NCBI GenBank assembly: GCA_036924285.1
Contig: JAYKYS010000009.1
Coordinates: 14,570,001 to 14,634,000, forward strand
From: Asterella californica
Lineage: Eukaryota > Streptophyta > Marchantiopsida > Marchantiales > Aytoniaceae
Direction: 5' to 3'
Length of the DNA: 64,000 bases
The notes beneath the pieces were generated by a model. It saw only the letters and a program-made list of their open reading frames with translations, ran no database searches and was not told the origin of the DNA. A program made the translations under genes and the position numbers. Positions within the stretch are counted from its first letter, which is position 1, and each line of letters opens with the position of its first letter. This document shows, piece by piece, positions 53,845 through 63,344 of this stretch.

Positions 53845-56800
53845 TTAATTTTCACTCCGTCCTCGGAGTGAAGTATCACGTTGATGGAACTTCTTTAGCT
53901 TGTCGTGGTTCACTCGGTCGAAGAACGTACCACTCCTTTCTTGAAGATCGTAGGTGCCATTACTCCACACTTTGGAGATGATGAAAGGTCCAAAATATCG
54001 ACGTAAGAATTTCTTTTGAACTCGCTTGTGCCTAATAGCATCCCATAACATCACCCACTCACCCTCTTGAAATGGCTGTAACTTCGTTTTGTTCTTCGCC
54101 AAGCGCTTGTCATAGCTCTTCTTCTGTTGTAGCTGAGCCATCTCAATTCGTTGAGCTGCGTCGTCTCTATTCTCCTCCAGCTCCAACAAGGTTTCTCCTC
54201 TCTCTTTCTCAGCTATTGGACCACCCTTTCTCTTCAGTCCAGCTTGCAAGGTCTGAAAGGTGGTTAGGTCGAACTGGATTGGTAATCTTGATTCCAACCC
54301 ATACACCATCTTGAAAGGTGAATATCCCGTAGACGTCTTCACTGTTGTACGATACTCCCATAGAACCGCATGAAGACGCTTGTCCCAGTTGTGTTTGGCC
54401 CCTTCCATGTCAGCATCCTTTGCTAACATTTGACACAAGGTAAAGTTTGTCCTCTCTACCAAACCGTTTGAACTAGGTTTATATGAAGTAGTAACCCTCT
54501 GAGAAATGGAGAAGTGGGTGCACATAGCAGTAGTCATACCACTCACAAATTCTCGACCCCTATCAGAAACTAACTCCAGAGGACATCCAAACCTAGTAAT
54601 GATCCGTTCGTACAGGAATCTACCCACCTCAACTTCTCCAATAGTTACAAGAGGTCTAGCTTCTACCCACTTCGTAAGATAATCTGTGGCTACAACAATA
54701 TACTTATTGTTGCGAGGGGTGCGATTCAAATACCCAACAAAATCTATTCCCCATTTCTCGAAAGGTCCAAGAACCGGAATAGATCTAAGAGGAGTGGAAA
54801 CACTAGATTTGATAGCGAAAGCTTGACAAACATCACAGGTTTTACAATACGTCAAGCAATCTCTAAACATCCCCCTCCAGTGATATCCCGCGTCGAGTAT
54901 CTTATGAGCCGTCAGCTTGCCTGCGAAATGTCCTCCAGATACTGGACCGTCGTGGAATTCTTCCATGAGTCGTAGAGACTCCTCCTTGCTCGCAGCTCTT
55001 CTCAAGACCCCATCAACTCCTTCACGGAATAACACACCTTCCACCACCGAGTAAGGTTGACTTCGTTTCACCAATGCCTTCTTCTCTCTGGTCCGCATCC
55101 CATCTGGATAGACACCTTCCGTAACAAAATCCCAAATTTCTTGATATTCTATTGGGATAATAGAGTTGCTCAAGACCATCAAATCTTCGTCAGGAAAGGT
55201 GTCATGCACCGGCTCCTCTCCATCGCCATCGTAAGCTCTAGATAACAAATCTGCATTCGCGTGTTTCTTCCCTGGTCGATCACAGATCTCATAGTCATAC
55301 TCTGACAATAAGAGCTTCCACCTTGCTAATCGTCCTTCAACCATAGGTTTATTGAAGATGTACTTCAATGCCTTATGATCTGTAACGATAGTGAACTTGC
55401 CTCCTATGAGATAATGTCGAAATTTTCTCAAAGCATAGATCACTGCTAATCCTTCTCTCTCTGTCACAGAATAATTTCTCTCTGCCTTGACCATTTGCCG
55501 ACTAGCATATGCGATAGGATGATCTCTACCTTCAACATCATACTGACTTAAAGTACATCCTACTGCTATATTTGAAGCATCCGTATATAGAATAAACTGT
55601 TTATTCCAATCGGGCTTAACCAAGATCGGAGCTGAAGTAAGAGCTTTCTTCAGTTCCTCAAAGGCGGCTAGAGCTTCTTCATCTCCTAAAATCAACACGT
55701 AATCTACTCCCTTCTTCAGATATACAGTCAAAGCATACGCTTTATGTGAGAACGAGAGTATAAACCTTCGATAATACCCCACCATACCTAAAAACTGTCG
55801 TAGCTTAGTGAGAGTACTAGGAAAAGGGAGCTCTAAGATCTTCTGCACCTTCTCTGGATCAACGGCAATGCCGTCTTTGGATATGATATGACCCAAGAGT
55901 AACCCTTCTTCACACCCAAAAATACATTTCTCCAGATTGAGAGATGCATTTGCTACATCTAAACATTCTAAGACCTTCACAAGGTGCTCAAAATGCTTCT
56001 CCTTACTCCCGTAAACACAAAAGTCATCTATAAAATCTCTCACAAACTTTCCTAAGAAAGGTTCGAACACTTTGTTCATAAACCTTTGAAACGTCGCAGG
56101 AGCATTACACAGACCAAATGGCATGACTCGAAATGCAAACGTACCCCACGGAGTAGTGAAAGGGGTCAGGTGTTGATGTTCTGGTGCAATTTTGATCTGG
56201 TTATATCCGCTATAACCATCTCCAAAGCTGTACCATTCGTTTCCTGCCACTTCTTCCAAGATCTCGTCGATGAAAGGTAGAGGATAATAATCCTTCTTTG
56301 TGACCGCATTGAGCTTCTTGTAATCAACACACACCCTCAATTTGCCATTTTTCTTCTTTACGATCACAATGGGTGATACCCATTCAGAATGCTCCACCTC
56401 GTAAATGAACCCAGCAGTGTGCAGCTTCTCGATCTCTTCTTTCACCAGATCTGCAATTGGAGGACTCACTCTTCGTTGCTTCTGTCGCACCGGTTTGACT
56501 TCCTTCTCTAACTCGATACGGTGTTGCTCCAGTGTGACCTCCCTCAGATCCTTGTAACTAAATGCAAATACATGAATGTATTTGCGAAAGATCTCTTCGA
56601 AACAACTCTTCTCCTCTTTAGTAACCTTCGATCCATAACGTAAGGTGGCAATCCTTCTCTCCACCTCCTCGGGAGTCAACGGTTCTTTGTCTCTATCTCT
56701 TTGCACTTCCGGAGAAGGGAAAAGATCCACTACGTTCACACCCACATTTCGTTCTTCTCTCTCCTCTTCTGACGATGTATTTTCAGATTCTGAATCTGAA

Positions 56801-58671
56801 GAATTGGTACCTACATCAGAAGTAGTATCGACAACTTTTGACTCCCAGTAGTCCGATGTGGGTCGATCCGATTCCGACGTCCCAACTTGATCTCCGAGCA
56901 ATGGAACTTTGATCCGGTGGTGATTCGATCCGATGCGTAAATAACCTTTGTGCCAGTTATCTGTTGCATGTACTGCTCGAAGCCAAGGTCTTCCGAGTAA
57001 CATTTCATAACTTGACTCCTTCAAGATTTGAAATGTCATGTTTACTTGCACTCCCATTACTGACACGCAAACTCTCTCCAGCACTCCCAATGGCCTAACT
57101 CGATGTCTGTTAGCCATGCCAACCGTGATACTAGAAGGACGCGTTGGTACTAGATCCAACTTCCTCATGAGTCGTTCCGAGATGGCGTTTACTGCCGATC
57201 CTCCATCGACAAGAACATCAGAGACATCTCTCCCATTGATACGAGCCTCTACTTTTGATGCCTTGTTGCATACCTCTCCTTCACTAGCGTCTAAAGCACT
57301 CACACCGACAGTAGAAGAATTTACCTTCTTCTTCTGACCTCGTCGGGAGCTTAGACCGCTACGAAGTTCTTTCCTCACCGAAGGATTCAGAGCAATCAAC
57401 TGTCCCACAGTAATGTTTGCTCGTTGCTTTCCCACGTCTTCCACCACATTGTATTTTGATTGCTCCATTGAAATTGTGAAATCAGTATTTCCCAATTTCT
57501 TCCGTCGCTCTTTGGTTTTTGAAGAAGATTTGCTACTCCGAGTATTTTGACTTGGAGAATCTTCCATCACGACAGGTTCTCCCTCGTCGAAATGCGTCCT
57601 CATCCTCTTCCTCTCTTGAGCCAACAGCTCTACAGACTGAAAACCTTCTCGTACATCTCGCGGCTCCAAGATGTCAATGCATGCTACACCCTTGTCTTTG
57701 CTTTGTGAAGTTGAAGCTCCATCCGCCGTTCCACCATTACGACTCGGACAATTACGTTGAAAGTGTGATCCTCCGCACGTAAAACATCCTTGGCTCGTGT
57801 AGTTACTGGGTGATCCTTGCGGTGGTCCACCTCTGGACTGATAGTTTCCATAACCTCGTGAGCCCCCTCCAACATTTGGACTCCGGTGTTGCAACAAATT
57901 CACCATATTGATCTTCAAATCTGCCAGAGAATCTGTCAAACTTTTCAACTCATCACGAAAGTCGGGAGTAACAGATCTAGATGGTACAGTGACTGTAACC
58001 GCACTAGTAGGAGCTATCGGAGTCAGATTCTGAAATCGAACAGTCGGAACACTCGTAGGTGTCAGAGTTGGCATGCTCGGCCCTTGCACATCTCCACATG
58101 CTGCGCCAACAGTCATTGGTTGCAAGTCGTCTCCATCCAGACTCTCTTCCATCCTGGTTGCGATCTTCACTGCATCAGCCTTCGAAGTTGGTCTCTCATA
58201 CCGCACTTGTGTTCGAATCTCCGGCCTCAATCCCCCAATAAAATTCTTTGTGAGCATTGCTCCAATGCCCACCATCGTTGGTTCTACTACATCTCCACTC
58301 TTTCGTAAAACCACCCGAAACTTCTGTTCTAATTTCTCCACCCTCTCGGCATAAGTCCTTACTTTCTCTTTCTCTCCTTGTTTGAGGTAAGTTACCTCCA
58401 CCATTAACTTCTCGTAACTTTCATCAGGAAGAAAAGTTTCAATTAAGGCCTCCGTCAATACTTCCCAAGTATCATCTGGAGTCCCCACTACTCTTCTCTT
58501 CTTCCTATCCTCATACCATGTCAATGCAGAACTCTCAAGAAATTCAGGTATCAACCCTACCCACTCGCTCTTCTTTCGATCTCCATTGCCAATGCATGCT
58601 CTTTTGAAGTCTCTCACAAATCCTTCCACGTCTTCTCCATCCTTTCCGTAAAACACCGGAAGTTTCCCCAT
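53845..58671 (-). CDS. gag-pol: Element H Gag-Pol polyprotein, 1608 aa
   Basis: One frame from ATG at 58671 to the stop at 53845-53847 encodes everything for replication. Residues 1-190: Gag capsid-type domain (WYEDRKKRR, TFLPDESYEKL, FIGGLRPEIR). CCHC zinc knuckle from C296 (CFTCGGSHFQRNC). Protease near D489 with LVDGGSAVNAIS and later LLGRPWL; the triplet is DGG, where DTG or DSG is usual. RT with KNGKLRVCVDYKKLN, MPFGLCNAPATF and catalytic FIDD (D882, D883). RNase H with LYTDASNIAVGC and HANADLLSR. Integrase zinc domain (GHFAGKLTAHK to CDVCQ) and core with D1310, D1370 and E1406, a DD35E spacing, then a C-terminal domain (GEWVMLWDA). No chromodomain and no frameshift. Gag and Pol are made as one chain, unlike A. 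Confidence 0.95.
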   Translation of the reverse strand: MGKLPVFYGKDGEDVEGFVRDFKRACIGNGDRKKSEWVGLIPEFLESSALTWYEDRKKRRVVGTPDDTWEVLTEALIETFLPDESYEKLMVEVTYLKQGEKEKVRTYAERVEKLEQKFRVVLRKSGDVVEPTMVGIGAMLTKNFIGGLRPEIRTQVRYERPTSKADAVKIATRMEESLDGDDLQPMTVGAACGDVQGPSMPTLTPTSVPTVRFQNLTPIAPTSAVTVTVPSRSVTPDFRDELKSLTDSLADLKINMVNLLQHRSPNVGGGSRGYGNYQSRGGPPQGSPSNYTSQGCFTCGGSHFQRNCPSRNGGTADGASTSQSKDKGVACIDILEPRDVREGFQSVELLAQERKRMRTHFDEGEPVVMEDSPSQNTRSSKSSSKTKERRKKLGNTDFTISMEQSKYNVVEDVGKQRANITVGQLIALNPSVRKELRSGLSSRRGQKKKVNSSTVGVSALDASEGEVCNKASKVEARINGRDVSDVLVDGGSAVNAISERLMRKLDLVPTRPSSITVGMANRHRVRPLGVLERVCVSVMGVQVNMTFQILKESSYEMLLGRPWLRAVHATDNWHKGYLRIGSNHHRIKVPLLGDQVGTSESDRPTSDYWESKVVDTTSDVGTNSSDSESENTSSEEEREERNVGVNVVDLFPSPEVQRDRDKEPLTPEEVERRIATLRYGSKVTKEEKSCFEEIFRKYIHVFAFSYKDLREVTLEQHRIELEKEVKPVRQKQRRVSPPIADLVKEEIEKLHTAGFIYEVEHSEWVSPIVIVKKKNGKLRVCVDYKKLNAVTKKDYYPLPFIDEILEEVAGNEWYSFGDGYSGYNQIKIAPEHQHLTPFTTPWGTFAFRVMPFGLCNAPATFQRFMNKVFEPFLGKFVRDFIDDFCVYGSKEKHFEHLVKVLECLDVANASLNLEKCIFGCEEGLLLGHIISKDGIAVDPEKVQKILELPFPSTLTKLRQFLGMVGYYRRFILSFSHKAYALTVYLKKGVDYVLILGDEEALAAFEELKKALTSAPILVKPDWNKQFILYTDASNIAVGCTLSQYDVEGRDHPIAYASRQMVKAERNYSVTEREGLAVIYALRKFRHYLIGGKFTIVTDHKALKYIFNKPMVEGRLARWKLLLSEYDYEICDRPGKKHANADLLSRAYDGDGEEPVHDTFPDEDLMVLSNSIIPIEYQEIWDFVTEGVYPDGMRTREKKALVKRSQPYSVVEGVLFREGVDGVLRRAASKEESLRLMEEFHDGPVSGGHFAGKLTAHKILDAGYHWRGMFRDCLTYCKTCDVCQAFAIKSSVSTPLRSIPVLGPFEKWGIDFVGYLNRTPRNNKYIVVATDYLTKWVEARPLVTIGEVEVGRFLYERIITRFGCPLELVSDRGREFVSGMTTAMCTHFSISQRVTTSYKPSSNGLVERTNFTLCQMLAKDADMEGAKHNWDKRLHAVLWEYRTTVKTSTGYSPFKMVYGLESRLPIQFDLTTFQTLQAGLKRKGGPIAEKERGETLLELEENRDDAAQRIEMAQLQQKKSYDKRLAKNKTKLQPFQEGEWVMLWDAIRHKRVQKKFLRRYFGPFIISKVWSNGTYDLQERSGTFFDRVNHDKLKKFHQRDTSLRGRSEN

Positions 58672-58806
58672 TCTTCTCTTCTTTTCTTCTTCTTACTCAA
58701 GGAACTGCTTGCGGATGTGAAGATCGCACTTCACCGCAATCCACAATTTCCCCGTTGAGCTCTCTCCTCTCCAAAGGTTAGAATAAGTTTGACCCTCATG
58801 GTCATC

Positions 58807-59271
58807 TTATCTCTCGTGTGACAGACTATCTCCATCCTCGCTAGAGGTCTTCACTCGTTCCGTTTCTACACTCAACCTTCTCTCGAGACCTTCGGCCACA
58901 GTTTCTAGCAAAGCAACCACTGCGCTACACTCGTGCTCAACTGGAATCCCGTCCACTCCACATCTAGGACAAAAGGTTGTAGGATCAATGACGTCTTGTC
59001 TAGGGGAAGAAGGACCTATGTGTAAGCTTAAGTCGACCAACCCTCTTCGCTCACGCAAAAGTCTATTCTTCGTAGGACACTTGCTCACTTTATGTCCTTC
59101 TTCTCCACACAAAAAGCACCTCGAGTTCTTCTCCTGGTTCTTACGACTACTCTCTGCTTCTTCCTCAAATTCTAGTCGAAATTCTCCTTTCGCCAGATCA
59201 GCGGTAACTATCACCGCATAGCCTTGAGGGATCTTGCTCAACCTCAATTTCCACTCTTGTTGTCCTTCCAT
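58807..59271 (-). CDS. Element H accessory ORF with zinc-binding motifs, 154 aa
   Basis: A complete frame from ATG at 59271 to 58807 lies between the primer site and Gag-Pol, 135 bp before the latter. It begins MEGQQEWKLRLSKIPQGYAV, has an acidic stretch (EFRLEFEEEAE), a CCHC knuckle CFLCGEEGHKVSKC near residues 52-65, a basic run (KNRLLRERRG), a second cysteine cluster CPRCGVDGIPVEHEC near residues 100-115, and a leucine-rich helix (VVALLETVAEGLERRL). A separate knuckle protein upstream of a Gag that has its own knuckle is unusual. It may bind RNA, act as chaperone, or be a split-off part of Gag. How the downstream Gag-Pol is translated (leaky scanning, reinitiation, splicing) is not evident. 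Confidence 0.75.
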   Translation of the reverse strand: MEGQQEWKLRLSKIPQGYAVIVTADLAKGEFRLEFEEEAESSRKNQEKNSRCFLCGEEGHKVSKCPTKNRLLRERRGLVDLSLHIGPSSPRQDVIDPTTFCPRCGVDGIPVEHECSAVVALLETVAEGLERRLSVETERVKTSSEDGDSLSHER

Positions 59272-59840
59272 GACGATGATCCGTCATACATCTCTCTCGC
59301 TATATAGCTTGTTTGACAATTTTGATCACTCGACTATCTTCTCACTTAGCAATCTCTCACATTACTAAGTAGAAGCTTAACTTGTCAACCCTGAGCCTTA
59401 GAGATCGAACATAACCCTCTCAAGAATTCTGAAATTCTTTCACTCTTTTACTTCAGCAAGCGATATAACAGATTTGACCCCCCTTCACTTCGAATGCCAT
59501 AACTCCAGTTCTACTCGATCAATTCACGCATGATTTGGGTGCCTAGATAGCTTATCTTCCAAGCTATCAGCATGTAAGATTTCAAGGTCTAACTTTAAAA
59601 ACTGAAAATATGAAACTGACTGTAAACTCCTTCCCGAGAGCTCACTATTTGATACCGAAAAACCTCCTTAACTTCCGAAAGACATAACTCTCTCCTCACA
59701 ATTGATCTCTCGGAGATATCAAGCTTATTGGAAAGCTTATCTTGCCCTCTATAACATGGTGTATGTACAAAGGTTCTGAACTCATGCTCAAAAACAGACA
59801 TGAACTGTACTAACGACTAAATACGAATCTTTGTATCGAG
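59272..59840 (-). other. Leader of element H between primer site and accessory ORF
   Basis: About 570 bp with no supported coding sequence. The 68-codon frame at 59595-59801 is short and has no motif. Packaging signals usually lie in such leaders, but none can be named. Confidence 0.6.
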
Positions 59841-59858
59841 GTCCCGGCAACGGAACCA
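59841..59858 (-). other. Primer binding site of H, complementary to tRNA-Glu
   Basis: The minus strand reads TGGTTCCGTTGCCGGGAC, 4 nt after the 5' LTR. Its complement GTCCCGGCAACGGAACCA is, as I remember it, the 3' end of plant nuclear tRNA-Glu including CCA. A full 18-nt match makes tRNA-Glu the likely primer, unlike the initiator Met tRNA that most plant elements use. Confidence 0.85.
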
Positions 59859-59862
59859 AAAA

Positions 59863-60661
59863 TGTAAGCCGGCCTGTCTCTCACCCAGGGGTACCTCAGA
59901 TGACTAGGATTACTAGTGCACCTTAATTACAAAGATTCTATCATACCCATGCTCACTTCACTCAACACTCTGACCCGTATGGTCACATCGGTCCCTCTAA
60001 TAGCGTTCCTGCAAACAAGTTCTAACCCCGCCCTCCACATTGCATCACATAGTACTCAAGGACTCCCAAGGTCTCCAATGCTCACTTTACTTATAGACAT
60101 GAAAATGAGAGTGTCTTCCACCTTCTCAACTCCTCCTTATATACTCTACAACTTCTTACCGTGGTAACTTTCACTAAGTTACGTTACCTCATGATAAGTG
60201 CGCAATCCAAAATAGTAAAACTTCTAAAGGCTACTAAGACTTAAGAATAGCACACACATTACTTGTTCTACTTTACTAAAGTAAGAGATTCTCCTACTTT
60301 AGCTTTTGTAAAGTGTTAACTTTCCACGCTATCCAGTCGAAAGACGACAACACACTAATACGTCTTTTGAGGAGCATCTTTAGATCTTTGTGCATGACTT
60401 TTCATCATGCATCCAATCAGCGATGGTCAACAAAGTCACATACTTTTGGAAAGCATATTTAGAGCTCCGCACTTGTCCTATAGTGCCATAGTGGAACCTC
60501 TAATAGTTTCCTCAACTTAGTTATAACTATCTCAGCTAGTTATGACTACTTTTGATCACTCTAAATTTAGATCTTCAAACTAGAGTAACCTTTAAGATAG
60601 TCATACCTAATGAAATGTATATAAGCATACACACAAATAATGGGATACTTGTGGTGTGACA
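59863..60661 (-). repeat. 5' LTR of element H
   Basis: 799 bp, same as 53033-53831 apart from G at 60483. In minus sense it begins TGTCACACC and ends GGCTTACA. In minus-strand sense it must contain the promoter; a TATATA-like stretch is present near 60136-60142 but I cannot assign it. Confidence 0.95.
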
Positions 60662-62793
60662 GGTCCTTGAAGATAGATTCTTCTATGGAAGTTGCGTAAA
60701 TAGGGTCAAAAGATCTTGCCTCGGCTTTTGGGGAGTAGACGGTACGTCCCCCTCAGAGTGAAACGTCTCTGTAGAAACTTGGAACAACTTCTCATAAAGG
60801 AACTCATCTTCCACTTCGTCTTCTCTACGTTCTGTCTCCAATATGGATACGTAGTCAGCATTGACATGTTGTCTTCCAGGTCTGTACTCAACCGTGTAAG
60901 TAAGTTCATGAAGTAGAAGAATCCACTTAGCTATCGTACCTGACAAATCTGCTTTCTTCACTAGATGCTTCAAAGAAAAATGATCCACATAGAAGAGAAA
61001 TGGCTTAGCTAGAAGATAGTGCTTAAACTTCCTACATGAGTAAATCATGCCAAGGCACTCCCTTTCAGTTGTCGAGTACTTCTTCTCTGCATCATTGAGT
61101 TGTCTTCCTGCGTAGTAAATGGGAAAATCTCTCTTCTTTTCATCTTTCTGGCTCAATACCACCCCTATGGCAAAAGCAGAAACATCCACATACATGTGGA
61201 AGACCTTTTCTCAATCAGGTGGCCTTAGGACAGGAGATTCTGATAGAAGCTTCTTCATCTCCTCGAAGGCTTCTTGCTGCTCAGAAGACCAAACGTAAGG
61301 TTCGTCCTTCTTCAGCAACTTGGTAAGTCTTCCTGCCACCTCTACATATCTGTCAATAAACCCCCTGTAGTATCCCACGTTGCCCAGGAAGCTTCTCAAC
61401 TGAGTAAGGTTAGCAGACGGGTGAAGTTTCATGATAACTTCCACCTTAGCATAGTCAACTTCTATACCTCTTCCAAAAATCATGTGTCATAACAAAATCC
61501 CTTTTGACATTCCAAAGAAGCACTTCTTAGGGTGAAGAGTTAAACGATGCTCTCTAACTTCAGAAAACACTTCCTCAAAATATCAGATGATCTTCCTTCG
61601 ATCCAAACACACAAAAATCATCTAAGAAGATCTCGATGAAAGTTCAAAGATACTCCTTAAAGATCGTAATCATCAACCTCTAGAATGTGACGGGAGCGTT
61701 GCATAAACCAAACAGCATTTGGTTATACGCGTAAGTCCTTCAATCAGTAGTAAAAGTGATCTTTGACTTGTCTTCTTCTCTGATTGAAACTTGGTTGTAT
61801 CCATAATACCCATCCAGGAAGTTGTAGAACTCATGTCCCGCTACCTTGTCTAACACAAAATCGGTGAATGACAAAAGATGATGATCTTTCTTCGATGTCA
61901 AGTTCAACTTCCGGAAGTCCTGCCACACTCTAATCTTATATGTCTGCTTCTTCGGCACGATGACAATAGGAGCTACCCACTCACTGCTAAGCACTGGGAA
62001 GATGACTCATGTCTTTAGATACTGATCGATCTCATCTTTCATTAGAAGCGAGTACTTAAGGTTAAGTCGGTACTGCCTCTGCCGTGCAAGAACAACGCCT
62101 TCCAGCAAGTCGATTCGATGCTCTCCCATTTCTCTAGGCATGCTCTTCATGTCTTCTATAGTCCAAGCAAAGACATCTTGGAACTCTGTCAGGAGTTCTC
62201 TGAAGTCTTCCAACTACTGACCTTCGATCACCTTGGAAAGTTTCAGCTTCTTCCCTGGGACAATCTTCATTTCTTGAAGATCATCAGATTCACCATTCTC
62301 TCAGCATGACTGTACTCACTGACATCAAAATATTCCGGTTTGGGAGCTTCTTCCAAGTCTGACTCGGCTTCTGGAAGATCAGCTAACTGGTCTTATGAAG
62401 AAAAGATACTACTTTCGTCTTCTGGAAGCTCTTCTCCCGCAATTTCGTAGCACTCAATGTATCCACAGTTCACTTTTTCTGCTTCTTCTGGGATATCTGT
62501 AGTACGCAAGTTATTCACCAAAACCTCATCATATCTGCCCTCACTGTCAGAAGACGCAACTGAGTCTTTCGATGTGTACCTCTCAGTCGTAGAAAGAGTT
62601 TCACTTTGATGTCCAATCTTCATCCAAGAGAGTGAGATTTTGGACTTCTCGCCCGGCTTCGGTGTAGGATTGAGAAACCTCAAAAGATGTCTTCTCCAAT
62701 CGGTATTTACATTTGCAGCATACAACCAAGGTCTTCCTATCAAAACTTGATATCCAACCTTAGCTACAGGTCGTACAATAATATTAAGTGAGG
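60662..62793 (-). pseudogene. Element J, 5' part: protease end, RT, RNase H
   Basis: Minus-strand frames give the protease end (GYQVLIGRPWLYAANV, 62700-62793), a long acidic linker (frame 62393-62743), then RT pieces: EDFRELLTEFQDVFAWT near 62200, APIVIVPKKQTYKIRVWQDF near 61960, DGYYGYNQVSIREEDKS near 61790, FLDDFCVFGSK near 61620, followed by the connection and RNase H (MYVDVSAFAIGVVLSQ near 61190, YSCRKFKHYLLAK, GRQHVNADYVS near 60840). It matches element B and continues at 53032 beyond H. Many stops, especially 61500-61740. Its left partner (Gag, 5' LTR) is absent: the sequence is cut at the F LTR head at 62794. Confidence 0.8.
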
Positions 62794-63344
62794 TATGGTG
62801 TCCACAATTTACAGGATTAGAGATTTTTTGAAATTTTTAAAGTTAATAACGTATCTATGTAACTGAAGTAACCTCATTACTTAAGATTACACCTTGCTTA
62901 GAAGGAAGATGATCTTAAGAGTTTTTTGCAAAGAGAAGTCGACTTCTTCCGAAATCAAAAGAAGGACATCTTACGGAAAGACGTCTTCTCGATCGTGTCT
63001 TCCAGAAGACAAAAGACATCTTCCGGGAAGATGGTGATTGTGTCTTCGGGGTACCAATTGTGCTTCACATCATCAAGGAGTAGGTGTACTACCCAATAGT
63101 AGATAATTCGGAGTAATCGGAAGCATTAACCTAAATCGCAAGGAAGATACGGGACGAAGCACACCAGCACCGAAACGATCGCTTGCTTCTCGCACTGAAG
63201 GTCGACTACGCCTTAGGGATCGATTGCAACTCGAGTATCGAAGTAGGTCGTCAAAGCAAGGAGAGTTGAAATTGGGAACACACAAGATCGAATTGAGGCA
63301 AGAGAGAGAGAGTGAGGCCGATTTTACCAGCTAGGAGCACATTC
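62794..63344 (+). repeat. F LTR head fragment, right of J
   Basis: TATGGTGTCCACAATTTACAGG and about 550 following bases match the F LTR start (36419) with moderate divergence (AGAAGTCGACTTCTTCCGAA, GGTACCAATTGTGC). It contains a GA run (63303-63315). It ends where minus-strand RT sequence resumes. Confidence 0.7.

Larger units (their letters stand above)
53033..60661 (-). mobile_element. Intact young LTR retrotransposon H (Ty3/gypsy), 7629 bp
   Basis: H has two 799-bp LTRs with one difference seen (T at 53653, G at 60483), a primer site complementary to the 3' end of tRNA-Glu, a 5' accessory ORF, one open 1608-aa Gag-Pol frame and a polypurine tract. It sits in J with target duplication GGTC. 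All catalytic residues of RT and integrase are present. It is by sequence the youngest and the only potentially active element in the window. The domain order PR-RT-RH-IN without chromodomain and the FIDDFCVYG RT motif place it among plant Athila/Tat-like or related gypsy elements. Confidence 0.95.
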
